Positions 25,535-34,091 of a DNA stretch of 64,000 bases are shown piece by piece. Every line of letters begins with the position of its first letter. Positions within the stretch are counted from its first letter, which is position 1. The position numbers and the translations under genes were made by a program. Source of the stretch: RGZA01 sp041917755. Lineage in GTDB: Bacteria; Pseudomonadota; Alphaproteobacteria; UBA9219; RGZA01. The notes beneath the pieces were generated by a model. That model searched no databases, was not told where the DNA came from, and saw only the letters and a program-made list of their open reading frames with translations. Where the stretch lies: the NCBI GenBank assembly GCA_041917755.1, contig JAYRWY010000010.1:47345-111344 (forward strand). The letters run 5' to 3'.

Positions 25535-26956
25535 TTAATTGACGTGTGTGGCGGCAATCATTTCTGGTTCTGGAACGCCATGGTTGGAGCCATGAACACC
25601 AAGCATCTTGAGCTTGCGATGCAGAGCCGAGCGTTCCATGCCGATAAAGTTAGCCGTGCGTGAAATATTACCACCAAAACGGGTGACTTGGGCGAGCAAA
25701 TATTCACGTTCGAACATTTCGCGTGCATCACGAAGAGGTAACATCATGATTTCGCCGCCCTTCTCCCACTTCAACACGTTTGGCGTGCTGGATGTGATCT
25801 CAGGTGGCAGCATGTCGGCGCGGATGGGTTCATCCTTGCTGTTGTTATGGATAATCAAAATCCATTCCATGGCATTGCGTAACTGGCGGATATTGCCGGG
25901 CCATTCATAGGCTTGCAGAGCGGCCAAGGCATCTTCGCCAAGGGTACGCGGGGCAAGGCCGGAGTTTTCAGCCGCGCGGTTGAGGAAGTGCTGTGCCAGC
26001 AATGGAATATCATCGCGGCGTTCACGTAATGCGCTCACCTTAATAGGTACAACGTTGAGACGGTAGTATAGGTCTTGGCGAAGCGTTCCTTCGGCCATCA
26101 ATAGTTCAAGATTTTTGTTGCTGGAAGCAATCACGCGTACATCAACTTGTACCTTGGTGTTGCCGCCCACGCGGGTGAAGGATTGTTCCTGCAATGCACG
26201 AAGAATTTTGCCTTGGGTTTCCAGCGGCATATCGGCAACTTCGTCTAGAAGCAATGTGCCGTTATGGGCTTGTTCCAGGAAACCAACTTTACGTGATGCG
26301 CCATTCGCGCCTAGCTCTGTGCCGAACAGTTCGACTTCCAGCCTGTCGGGTTGCATGGTTGCGCAGTTGACAACCACAAATGGACCTTCCTCGCGGCGGG
26401 ACATTTTATGAAGCTGACGGGCGATGATTTCCTTACCCGCACCTGCAGGGCCGGTAATCATTACGCGGCTGCCTGTTGGAGCCACTTTTTCCAATGTTTT
26501 GCGGATTTCCTGAATGCTGGGGGACTTACCGATTAGCTCGGTATCGCCTAATTTCAGCTTTAATTCTTCATTTTCGCGTTTCAGCCGATACGCCTGTAGG
26601 GCTTTGTCGACCACCAATAATAAGCGGTCAGACTTGAATGGCTTTTCGATGAAATCGAATGCGCCCTTCTTTACTGCGGCAACAGCAGTTTCAATATTAC
26701 CGTGACCGGAAATCATAATGACCGGAAGCGATGGGTAGGTTTTTGCAATGTGTTCCAAAAGTTGAAGACCATCGAGCTTGCTACCTTGGAGCCAGATGTC
26801 GAGGATAACCAGACTTGGAAGACGTTGTGCAATTTCGTGGATAGCAAGTTCGGAGCTGGATGCTTCACGGGTCTTGTAACCTTCGTCGCTCAAGATGCCA
26901 GCGACCAGTAATCGGATGTCCGCTTCATCATCTACAATCAGAATATCGTGCGTCAT
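25535..26956 (-). CDS. ntrX: Response regulator NtrX (AAA+ sigma-54 activator family)
   Basis: 473 aa from ATG 26956, preferred over an upstream in-frame start because GAGG lies 6 nt before it. Receiver domain residues 1-125 (ILIVDDEAD; phospho-acceptor Asp in LVILDIW). AAA+ domain ~140-370: Walker A GPAGAGKE, Walker B-like LLLDEVADM. C-terminal Fis-type helix-turn-helix near 430-455. The sigma-54 contact loop GAFTGA is missing (the position reads ELGANGASRKVG), as in other alphaproteobacterial NtrX proteins, so it probably does not act as a classical sigma-54 activator. Partner of NtrY immediately upstream. Confidence 0.94.
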   Translation of the reverse strand: MTHDILIVDDEADIRLLVAGILSDEGYKTREASSSELAIHEIAQRLPSLVILDIWLQGSKLDGLQLLEHIAKTYPSLPVIMISGHGNIETAVAAVKKGAFDFIEKPFKSDRLLLVVDKALQAYRLKRENEELKLKLGDTELIGKSPSIQEIRKTLEKVAPTGSRVMITGPAGAGKEIIARQLHKMSRREEGPFVVVNCATMQPDRLEVELFGTELGANGASRKVGFLEQAHNGTLLLDEVADMPLETQGKILRALQEQSFTRVGGNTKVQVDVRVIASSNKNLELLMAEGTLRQDLYYRLNVVPIKVSALRERRDDIPLLAQHFLNRAAENSGLAPRTLGEDALAALQAYEWPGNIRQLRNAMEWILIIHNNSKDEPIRADMLPPEITSSTPNVLKWEKGGEIMMLPLRDAREMFEREYLLAQVTRFGGNISRTANFIGMERSALHRKLKMLGVHGSNHGVPEPEMIAATHVN

Positions 26957-27007
26957 GCTATCCTCGTTTAAAATCATTCATCTGGGCTTAATGCACAGAA
27001 TCAAAAC

Positions 27008-29374
27008 TTATAATCTATTGTGCGCTGCCCGTTTGGTTTCTTCAACTGCTTCGACAGAGTCTGTTTCTTTGCGTGCATCTTCATTATGCAGCGCGTCTAT
27101 ATGCGAAATAGGAAAACGCAGAGTGACTCGTGCCCCGCCTTCGATTCTATCTTCGAGGGTGAGCGAGCCGTGATGGTCTTCCATAATTTTTTTCACAATC
27201 GCCAAGCCAAGGCCAGTTCCCTTTGCACGGGTGGTGACATAGGGTTCGGTTAAGCGATGACGTTGTTCTTTCGGCAAGCCTTTGCCGTTATCTTCAATCG
27301 TGATGACGGCATCATCACCAATTTGTTTCAAAGATACAGTGATGAGACCGCGTGGCAAATCAGCAGATTGTTCTGGCGTTTGTCCAAGTGGGGCGCGGCC
27401 TTCGATCGCTTCCATGCCGTTTTTAATCAGGTTTGACATGGATTGACTGAGCAAGCGGCCATCGCAAATTGCCATCATCACTTCTTGTGGCAGGTCAGTC
27501 TTGATATCTACGTCATTGCGTCCAGCACTTTGTAGCAACACGGCCTGGCGGCACACATCATTCAAATTGGTGGGTTGCATGACAGCCTTTGGCATGCGCG
27601 CAAAGCCCGAGAATTCATCCACCATGCGACCAATATCTTCCACCTGACGGATGATGGTATCGAGGCAGGATACGAAAATTTCAGGATCGGAGGTGATTTC
27701 CTTTAAATAGCGGCGGCGCAAGCGTTCTGCCGATAGTTGAATGGGGGTTAGTGGGTTTTTGATTTCGTGGGCAATGCGGCGGGCGACGTCACCCCATGCG
27801 GCCTTGCGTTGAGCGGCAATCAAATCGGAAACGTCATCGAAGGTGACCACGTAACCTTGAACGTGTTGTTCAACCTGTTCGAGGGATGCACGAACGAAAA
27901 ATGTTTTGGTCGATTGTTCGTCGCGATGAATTTCAATTTCGCCTTCGACGAAACGCGCCACTGGGCGATCAGAAATTTGTTGCATCAATTCCTGCAGTTC
28001 AGGGAGCAAGGACAGCAGTGGTTTTTGCAGCCAATGTTCAATGTTGGAAATGCCAAGCAAGATGGCAGCCGATGAATTCACAAGAGTAATGAGGCCATTA
28101 TTGTCCACGCCAATCACGCCTGATGATACGCCGGATAACACAGCTTCGGTGAAACGGCGGCGTGTGTCGAGCTGGCGGTTGGCATCAATCAATTCGGTGC
28201 GCTGGCTTTCCAGCTGGCCGGTCATGCGGTTAAAGGCGCGGCCAAGAGAGCCTAATTCATCCTCGTATTTGAGGAATTTAGCCTGAATACGGGCGGATAA
28301 ATCCCCTGCCCGCACCCGTTCGGCCATATCCACCAAGACACTGAGCGGCATGCCAAGTTTGTTGGCAAAATTCATCCCGAACCAGACGGCTACTAATAAT
28401 AGGAGAAGGGCCACCACGGCAAAGGTTAGAAATAGCCTGCGCTGTAATTCGCCGCCGCGTTGTTTAATGGCGGCGTATTCGGCCACGGCCCCTTCGGCGG
28501 TCTCCACATGTTCCAGAACTTTGGATTTAACCTGGCGGCCCACCAACAGATAGGCATCAAAGAGCGAATTGATTTTAGCCAGTGCACGAACCTTATCGTA
28601 TTTCTGGCCAACCATGACGACAACTTCGCCTTGGCGTGCACGCTCAAGGATATCTTCGGTGATGGGTTCGAATTCCAATGAGAAGCTGAGCGCAGAGCGG
28701 CCAAGAATTTTGCCACTGCTATCAAAGACCAGTGCTTCGGTTAAAGAGCGTGCATTTGACTGTGCATCAACAAATTGATTGAAAATACGCTTATTCAGTG
28801 CGAATTGAGGTGCTTCACGATTGATGTCGTTAATCATGGCCAAGGTATCGGCTCTAATCGTTTGTTGATGTTCATGAAGGTAGGATTTGGCCACCTCCAT
28901 GGATTCATCCACGACCTTTTGTACGCGTTCGGAGAACCAGCTTTGAACGCCAAGATAAAAGAATAATCCGGCAAAGAGTGCGACCACCACGGTTGGTGCA
29001 ACCGCCAGCAAGCTGAACACGCTGACCATGCGTAGGTGCAGCGCCGATTTACCCCTGCCCTGCTTTCGCGTGAGCAGCACCACGCGGATAAGGCGATAGA
29101 GGATAAGCCCCGCCAAGGCCACAAGACAGATGAGGCAAAGCGTGAGCAATGTTTTGATTGTGGTGTCACCGCCCATAATCGGCACGCGCAGGGTAATCAG
29201 CGCGAAGGTAGCAAGACCGATAAGTACGGAGGCAATGGTGAGCCAGAGGGCAATTTTTTTGAAGGCCTTTTTACGGCGCGCCCAATCCTTTGCCTGCTCC
29301 CAAAAAGTGAGCGGCTTGGCATTATCTTGCTGGGTTCCTTGCGGATTCTCCAGATTGGCTGGGAGCGATGTCAC
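27008..29374 (-). CDS. ntrY: Sensor histidine kinase NtrY
   Basis: 788-aa membrane kinase for NtrX. Three or four membrane segments lie in the first ~150 residues and another near 315-335, enclosing a periplasmic sensor region (~150-310). A HAMP domain (~335-390) is followed by a PAS-like region (~410-510). HisKA carries the phospho-His in RRIAHEIKNPLTP (~545). The HATPase has N-box LIKNGMEAIE, G1 DNGKGLPKE and G2 GTGLGLAIVKK. Sits 18 nt downstream of the Fis-like gene; gap to ntrX 51 nt. No ntrB or ntrC precedes it. Confidence 0.95.
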   Translation of the reverse strand: MTSLPANLENPQGTQQDNAKPLTFWEQAKDWARRKKAFKKIALWLTIASVLIGLATFALITLRVPIMGGDTTIKTLLTLCLICLVALAGLILYRLIRVVLLTRKQGRGKSALHLRMVSVFSLLAVAPTVVVALFAGLFFYLGVQSWFSERVQKVVDESMEVAKSYLHEHQQTIRADTLAMINDINREAPQFALNKRIFNQFVDAQSNARSLTEALVFDSSGKILGRSALSFSLEFEPITEDILERARQGEVVVMVGQKYDKVRALAKINSLFDAYLLVGRQVKSKVLEHVETAEGAVAEYAAIKQRGGELQRRLFLTFAVVALLLLLVAVWFGMNFANKLGMPLSVLVDMAERVRAGDLSARIQAKFLKYEDELGSLGRAFNRMTGQLESQRTELIDANRQLDTRRRFTEAVLSGVSSGVIGVDNNGLITLVNSSAAILLGISNIEHWLQKPLLSLLPELQELMQQISDRPVARFVEGEIEIHRDEQSTKTFFVRASLEQVEQHVQGYVVTFDDVSDLIAAQRKAAWGDVARRIAHEIKNPLTPIQLSAERLRRRYLKEITSDPEIFVSCLDTIIRQVEDIGRMVDEFSGFARMPKAVMQPTNLNDVCRQAVLLQSAGRNDVDIKTDLPQEVMMAICDGRLLSQSMSNLIKNGMEAIEGRAPLGQTPEQSADLPRGLITVSLKQIGDDAVITIEDNGKGLPKEQRHRLTEPYVTTRAKGTGLGLAIVKKIMEDHHGSLTLEDRIEGGARVTLRFPISHIDALHNEDARKETDSVEAVEETKRAAHNRL

Positions 29375-29392
29375 GATACGATGTGAGCTGAC

Positions 29393-29659
29393 TTACGCGG
29401 CTTTGCGGTAATTATCGCGCGCAGTCGGAATGGACAAATCGCGGATTTTCTTACGTAGCGTATTGCGATTGATGCCAAGCATTTCAGCGGCGCGCAATTG
29501 GTTGCCCTTGCAAGCGGTGAGGCTGAGGATGATGAGCGGGCGTTCAACCTCGCGCATTACGCGGTCATAAAGGCCGTTGGCAGGCAGATTAAAACTATGC
29601 ATTAAAAAATAACTGCGGAGATGGTTTTCAACCGAGTTTGAAAGATTATTGAGGGACAT
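29393..29659 (-). CDS. Fis-like DNA-binding protein
   Basis: 88 aa from ATG 29659 (GGAG 6 nt upstream; an ATG at 29671 adds four residues but lacks a ribosome site). The whole protein aligns with enteric Fis: a Fis-like stretch LRSYF..., LYDRVMREVERPLI, then the helix-turn-helix GNQLRAAEMLGINRNTLRKK. The same block forms the C-terminus of NtrC. Fis is a nucleoid-associated dimer that bends DNA. There is no receiver or AAA+ domain and no remnant of one upstream (24 nt to dusB). It occupies the position of ntrB-ntrC. Whether it is a true Fis or a trimmed NtrC is discussed in the findings. Confidence 0.9.
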   Translation of the reverse strand: MSLNNLSNSVENHLRSYFLMHSFNLPANGLYDRVMREVERPLIILSLTACKGNQLRAAEMLGINRNTLRKKIRDLSIPTARDNYRKAA

Positions 29660-29695
29660 ATTGTTCTCCATTTTACTTTTTTAGGTGGTTACTCG

Positions 29696-30730
29696 TTACG
29701 CTGCTAATAAAATTTGTTCGCCGGACAATTGGCTAGAGGTATCAAAGAATTTCTGCAACAGGTCTTTTACCGCAGATACCGTATGCAGGTTATTGACCTC
29801 GGCGCGGAACTCCGCACCGCCACGCAGGCCCTTGCTGTACCAGCCTAAATGCTTGCGTGCAACACGCATTCCAGCATCAACGCCGTAATGACTTAGCATG
29901 TCATCGTAGTGCTTCAGGATTATTTCTTTTTGACGTTGTAATTCCGGTTCTGGTTGCGCATTACCGGTACGCAAATAATCCATCACTTGTTTGATAAACC
30001 ACGGGCGACCATAGGAGCCGCGACCAATCATCACGCCATCTGCGCCGGATTGTTTGAGGGCTTCATCAACTTTTGAAAAACTTGTGATGTCGCCATTAAC
30101 AATGATGGGAATTTCAACCGCTTCTTTTACGTTGCGAACGAATGCCCAGTTGGCTGAGCCTTCATAAAACTGGCAACGGGTGCGGCCATGAACAGTGACC
30201 ATTTTAATTCCGCATTCCTGCGCGATTTTTGCAAGGCGCGGCGCATTCAAACTATTAGCATCCCAGCCCATGCGCATTTTTAGCGTGACAGGAATTTTCA
30301 CTGCCTTCACGGTTGCTTCCAAAATCTTGGCGGCGTGTACTTCATCGCGCATGAGGGACGAACCGGCATGCCCATTCACGACCTTTTTCACCGGGCAGCC
30401 GAAATTGATATCGATGATATTTGCGCCTAAATCTTCATTGACCTTGGCGGCTTCAGCCATCACTTCTGGCTCACAGCCAGCCAGCTGAACGGCCATCGGG
30501 TATTCCTCGGCCTTATGTTCCATCATTTTGAAAGTTTTGCGATTCTCGCGCACGACGGCCACGCTGGCGATCATTTCCGAGACCACCATGCCCGCGCCAT
30601 AGGATTTGACGAGGCCGCGAAACGGCATATCACTTACGCCGGACATGGGCGCAAGGATAACAGGTTCGGCAATTTCGACATTGCCAACCATAATCGGCTT
30701 TAGGCGCGGTGTTGTGTTCACTTCGTTCAT
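29696..30730 (-). CDS. dusB: tRNA-dihydrouridine synthase B
   Basis: 344 aa from ATG 30730; the frame extends to a TTG at 30754. FMN-dependent reduction of uridine to dihydrouridine in tRNA. N-terminal LAPMSGVSDMPFRGL, the catalytic Cys in DINFGCPVKK (~residue 107), MRMGWD and VHGRTRCQFYEG, then NGDITS and GRGSYGRPW for FMN binding. Formerly nifR3. First gene of the minus-strand dusB-fis-ntrY-ntrX block; divergent from ispDF. Confidence 0.95.
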   Translation of the reverse strand: MNEVNTTPRLKPIMVGNVEIAEPVILAPMSGVSDMPFRGLVKSYGAGMVVSEMIASVAVVRENRKTFKMMEHKAEEYPMAVQLAGCEPEVMAEAAKVNEDLGANIIDINFGCPVKKVVNGHAGSSLMRDEVHAAKILEATVKAVKIPVTLKMRMGWDANSLNAPRLAKIAQECGIKMVTVHGRTRCQFYEGSANWAFVRNVKEAVEIPIIVNGDITSFSKVDEALKQSGADGVMIGRGSYGRPWFIKQVMDYLRTGNAQPEPELQRQKEIILKHYDDMLSHYGVDAGMRVARKHLGWYSKGLRGGAEFRAEVNNLHTVSAVKDLLQKFFDTSSQLSGEQILLAA

Positions 30731-30819
30731 TTTCTCAACAGATAACTTTATCAATAAAATCAGGGCGTTAAATTCTGCACAAAAATACAGCAGTTAAAAA
30801 CCTCGCGCAAGCGAATAAC

Positions 30820-30848
30820 TTGAGGTACACCCTATGCCTTCATATGAC
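30820..30848 (+). promoter_or_regulatory. Putative promoter of ispDF
   Basis: TTGAGG at 30820-30825 and TATGAC at 30843-30848 are separated by 17 nt and lie 34 nt upstream of the ispDF ATG. The match to the consensus is moderate. Confidence 0.35.
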
Positions 30849-30882
30849 GAAGACTATTGAAAACATTGAGGTTTAGAAGTTC

Positions 30883-32058
30883 ATGAAGGATTGCGTTGCA
30901 TTAATCGTTGCCGCTGGCACGGGCGAGCGCTTTGGCGGGGAGGTCCCCAAGCAATATCAGGACCTTGCTGGTAGCCCTATTTTGCGCCGCTCTATCCTGG
31001 CCTTTTTGAACCATCCACGCATCGGACAGGTGCAAGTGGTCATTAACCCCAATCATCGTGACCTATATGATGAGGCTGTGAAAGGTCTCCACCTGCCCGC
31101 GCCTGTAAACGGCGGCGCATCACGCCAGGATTCAGTGCGCTTGGGTTTGGAAGCCTTACAAAAAGACAAACCCAAAACGGTGCTTATTCATGACGCGGCG
31201 CGACCATTGATTGATGAGCCAACCATCAGCGCAGTATGCGATGCATTGTTAGAACATAAAGCCGTGATCGCGGCAAAGCCATTGGTGGATACATTAAAAC
31301 GCGGCGAAAACGGGATTGTTCAAGCAACCATTGCCCGTGAAAATTTATGGCAAGCGCACACCCCGCAAGGATTTGATTTTGAAACCATACTTGCAGCACA
31401 TGAAAAGGTGAAGGGCCAAGCATTGACCGATGATGCGGCAGTTGCTGAGCAAGTGGGCCTGCCGGTTGCGCTTATTCATTCCAACCCGGATAATATGAAA
31501 CTCACCAACCCAGATGATTTAGACCGCGCACGGAGGCTTTTAGGTATGAATTCATTACATGATGTGCGAACCGCATCCGGCTTTGATGTGCACCGTTTAA
31601 TTCCCGGCACACAAATCACCATTTGTGGCCATACCTTTGCGCATGATCAATCATTGGAAGGTCATTCGGATGCCGACGTAGGCTTGCATGCGATAACCGA
31701 TGCAATTTTGGGTACATTTGGCGCGGGTGATATTGGCATGCATTTCCCGCCAACCGACCCCAAATGGAAGGGCGCGGATAGTACACGATTTTTACAGCAT
31801 GCCGTTGATTTGCTCCAACAGCGCGGCGGTTCGATTGGCCATGTGGACGTAACCATTATGTGCGAACGACCCAAAATTGGCCCGCAGCGAGATGCCATGC
31901 AAAAACGCTTATGCGAGTTATTGAAGTTATCGCCAGACCGCGTGAGCGTGAAGGCCACCACAACCGAACGTCTTGGCTTTACAGGACGCGGTGAAGGTAT
32001 TGCTGCGCAATCAATCGTGACTGCACGTTTTCCATTTAAAGAAGAACAAGCGGCGTAA
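30883..32058 (+). CDS. ispDF: Bifunctional IspD/IspF (MEP pathway)
   Basis: 391-aa fusion for two steps of non-mevalonate isoprenoid synthesis. IspD (~1-225, CDP-ME formation): AAGTGERFGG, KQYQ, GGASRQDSV, IHDAARPL, QTP-like HTPQGF. IspF (~230-391, cyclisation to MEcPP): metal ligands in GFDVHRL, GHSDADVGLHAITDAI, and the TTTERLGFTGRGEGI end. Fusion of ispD and ispF is common in alphaproteobacteria, often next to dusB. Length is typical. Confidence 0.96.
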   Translation: MKDCVALIVAAGTGERFGGEVPKQYQDLAGSPILRRSILAFLNHPRIGQVQVVINPNHRDLYDEAVKGLHLPAPVNGGASRQDSVRLGLEALQKDKPKTVLIHDAARPLIDEPTISAVCDALLEHKAVIAAKPLVDTLKRGENGIVQATIARENLWQAHTPQGFDFETILAAHEKVKGQALTDDAAVAEQVGLPVALIHSNPDNMKLTNPDDLDRARRLLGMNSLHDVRTASGFDVHRLIPGTQITICGHTFAHDQSLEGHSDADVGLHAITDAILGTFGAGDIGMHFPPTDPKWKGADSTRFLQHAVDLLQQRGGSIGHVDVTIMCERPKIGPQRDAMQKRLCELLKLSPDRVSVKATTTERLGFTGRGEGIAAQSIVTARFPFKEEQAA

Positions 32059-32059
32059 T

Positions 32060-32539
32060 TTAAGGCTCTAGTTCAAATTTTAGATGGCGTCTCCCACCAA
32101 AGCCACTGCCATAAGGCGTGTTTGGACGATTTGATGGAATAAGGGCAGCAATATAAACAGCTAACATTGTTGTGCCGCTCTGCCCTTTATTTTGTGCTGC
32201 TGTTTTGCTTTTAGGTGCAGGAGATGTATCGGTAGCACCTGCATCGCTTCTCGACATTGCCCGCATAATTGCATCTGCTCTGCGCTCTGATGCAATCGCG
32301 CTTACATGATAAGTCGCATTGGGTTGAAGGTTTGGACGTTTCAAAATGATGTGCGGATCTGGCATCCAATTAAATGGATCAGGCCCGAATGCATGATCGT
32401 CATCTATAGCTTTTTGCCGTGCTCTTTTTTGCTGTGCGTCTTCGCTATGATTTGCATGTAACAAAAGCTTGTAAGTAAGTGAAGATGCGCCTGCATCAGG
32501 CGCAAAACTATAATGTTCAAATGGTGCAACGCTTAACAT
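32060..32539 (-). CDS. Hypothetical protein
   Basis: 159 aa from ATG 32539, which has AGGTG 6 nt upstream (a GTG at 32548 is the alternative). No signal peptide. The N-terminal half contains FGPDPFNWMPDPHIILKRP and a helical DAQQKRARQKAIDDDHAF stretch; a short hydrophobic TTMLAVYIAALIP segment near residue 125 could be a weak membrane segment; the end is Gly/Arg-rich. I do not recognise a family. Its stop is 1 nt from that of ispDF on the other strand. It shares a divergent upstream region with pncC that holds an exact CtrA-type site. Confidence 0.65.
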   Translation of the reverse strand: MLSVAPFEHYSFAPDAGASSLTYKLLLHANHSEDAQQKRARQKAIDDDHAFGPDPFNWMPDPHIILKRPNLQPNATYHVSAIASERRADAIMRAMSRSDAGATDTSPAPKSKTAAQNKGQSGTTMLAVYIAALIPSNRPNTPYGSGFGGRRHLKFELEP

Positions 32540-32598
32540 GGTTATCACCTATAAAATATAATTAGAGTCTTTATCCTATAACTTTATTTTTTAATTGA

Positions 32599-32613
32599 TT
32601 AAAAGCGTGTTAA
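32599..32613. promoter_or_regulatory. Exact CtrA-type binding site TTAA-N7-TTAA
   Basis: TTAA at 32599-32602, seven bases, TTAA at 32610-32613. This matches the full CtrA consensus, is symmetric, and lies 48 nt upstream of pncC and 59 nt upstream of the divergent hypothetical gene. CtrA itself is encoded at 62461. Whether it activates or represses either gene is unknown. AT-rich surroundings raise the chance of coincidence. Confidence 0.45.
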
Positions 32614-32661
32614 GGTCGCAGTAGACCAATAAACATTGATACTACTGAATAGGAACGGTTC

Positions 32662-33150
32662 ATGCTTCCCGAGGATTTAGTCAGCCGTGCGGCACGTGTG
32701 GTGCAGTTGTTTTCTGAAAGAAAAGAAACGCTGGCGCTTGCGGAATCCTGTACGGGTGGATTGATTGCGGCGTGCATTACGTCGGTGTCTGGATCATCAG
32801 CTGTGTTGGAGCGCGGGTTTGTTACCTATTCCAATCTATCGAAAACAGAAGAAGTCTTGGTGCCTGCGGAGTTGATAGCCGCACATGGCGCGGTAAGCGA
32901 GCAAGTTGCGATTGCCATGGCGCAAGGTGCGCAAAAAATTGCCAAAGTAAATGTAGGGTTATCGGTAACGGGCATAGCTGGCCCCGGCGGCGGCAGTGAT
33001 GAAAAGCCAGTCGGCTTGGTTTATTTGGCGATGGCAACTGCAGATGAGGTTGATGTGCGCCGGTTTAAGTTTGATGGCAACCGCGATGAAGTGCGCAGAC
33101 AAGCCGTGGTAAAGGCATTGTCCATGCTGGTTGCGGCTGGAAATGAGTAA
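32662..33150 (+). CDS. pncC: Nicotinamide-nucleotide amidase (CinA C-terminal family)
   Basis: 162-aa PncC/CinA-C protein that deamidates NMN to NaMN in pyridine-nucleotide salvage. Motifs: ALAESCTGGLIAACITSVSGSS (active-site Ser in ESCTGG, ~residues 28-33), YSNLSKTEEVL, HGAVSEQVAIAMAQGA, and VTGIAGPGGGSDEKPVGLVY. Stand-alone form without the N-terminal COG1058 domain. Ends directly against the next, opposite-strand gene. Confidence 0.93.
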   Translation: MLPEDLVSRAARVVQLFSERKETLALAESCTGGLIAACITSVSGSSAVLERGFVTYSNLSKTEEVLVPAELIAAHGAVSEQVAIAMAQGAQKIAKVNVGLSVTGIAGPGGGSDEKPVGLVYLAMATADEVDVRRFKFDGNRDEVRRQAVVKALSMLVAAGNE

Positions 33151-33579
33151 TTAACGCTGAAGTTTTTGAACGCTTCTGCCGCATTTTTGTAGAGCAATTT
33201 CCATAATGCGTTTTTCATATTTGGCGGTGCTTTCACCAATATGTGATGGATACGATGTGCGGGTGGGTGATATCGAACCATCAACAAATTCATCGATAAT
33301 CATGCTGCGAAATCTTGAAACGCCAAGCGCAAACTTATAAACACGTACCGTAACTTTCTGTTTATCAACCACGCCTTCACATCCACCTATGTGTAACCAT
33401 TGGCGTTTATCAACGGCTTCTTGAATAGTGTCTTTCCATAATTTATTCAGCGATGGTTTTGTATCGAGCCAGATGCCAACCGGCATACCCACGGTAAATC
33501 CGGCGAGTGCAGTGGCAATGGGAATAAGAAAACGGCGTTTTGATTTTTTGGCCGGAATATATTTATTCGGTAATGCCAT
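33151..33579 (-). CDS. Hypothetical single-pass membrane protein
   Basis: 142 aa from ATG 33579 (an in-frame start at 33597 adds six). A basic N-terminus (KYIPAKKSKRRF) precedes one hydrophobic segment (LIPIATALAGFTVGMPVGIWL, residues ~20-40), so an N-in/C-out anchored protein is likely. The outer part has two cysteine positions (GGCEGV, LQKCGR). No family recognised. Its stop abuts pncC's stop with no gap; its function is not suggested by neighbours. Confidence 0.65.
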   Translation of the reverse strand: MALPNKYIPAKKSKRRFLIPIATALAGFTVGMPVGIWLDTKPSLNKLWKDTIQEAVDKRQWLHIGGCEGVVDKQKVTVRVYKFALGVSRFRSMIIDEFVDGSISPTRTSYPSHIGESTAKYEKRIMEIALQKCGRSVQKLQR

Positions 33580-33708
33580 GATAAAATCCATTTTCAAAAA
33601 AAGCGTTTGAATATCGAATTATCTTACGTGAAAAAATGGCGTGTCTGTGCGGCAACAATACTTTCAAGAACGTGCCCTAATGCTATGAAATAGCTATAAA
33701 ATATGGAT

Positions 33709-34086
33709 TTATAGGACGAGGAGTGCCGCCCCTACCCGGCGTTTTTCAGCAAGGAGTACATGGTAAGTCCGGCAGGCAGCCCCTGTATCCATGACGTCTA
33801 CGCCAATCTTTTTCTGACGTAAAATATCACGGATGGATTGCGGAATGGGCGTGATGCTTTTTCCAGTGCCAAACAAAATGACTTCAAGGCTTGGCGTATG
33901 ATTTAAAAATGCATCAAGGCTTTGCGGAGTGATGGATGCGATATCTGAAATATTCCAGCGTGAGACATGCTCGGCACTTACAAGCAGTGAGTATTCATGA
34001 ACCTGTTGGCCAATACGAAAGCGGCCAACGCCATATCCTTGAATAATGTTGACGCCGCTGTTTTGAAATTCTGGCGGGGTTGCCAT
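33709..34086 (-). CDS. Mth938-like / NDUFAF3-family protein
   Basis: 125-aa Mth938 domain protein. Signature: EVILFGTGKSI near residue 70, then the DVMDTGAACRTYHVLLAEKRRVGAALL end, where the conserved ACRTYNxL block is ACRTYHVL. Human NDUFAF3 helps assemble respiratory complex I; the bacterial role is unproven. In alphaproteobacteria it is habitually the last gene of the yajC-secD-secF run, which is also its place here, 5 nt after the ATPase gene. Confidence 0.88.
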   Translation of the reverse strand: MATPPEFQNSGVNIIQGYGVGRFRIGQQVHEYSLLVSAEHVSRWNISDIASITPQSLDAFLNHTPSLEVILFGTGKSITPIPQSIRDILRQKKIGVDVMDTGAACRTYHVLLAEKRRVGAALLVL

Positions 34087-34091
34087 TGGTA

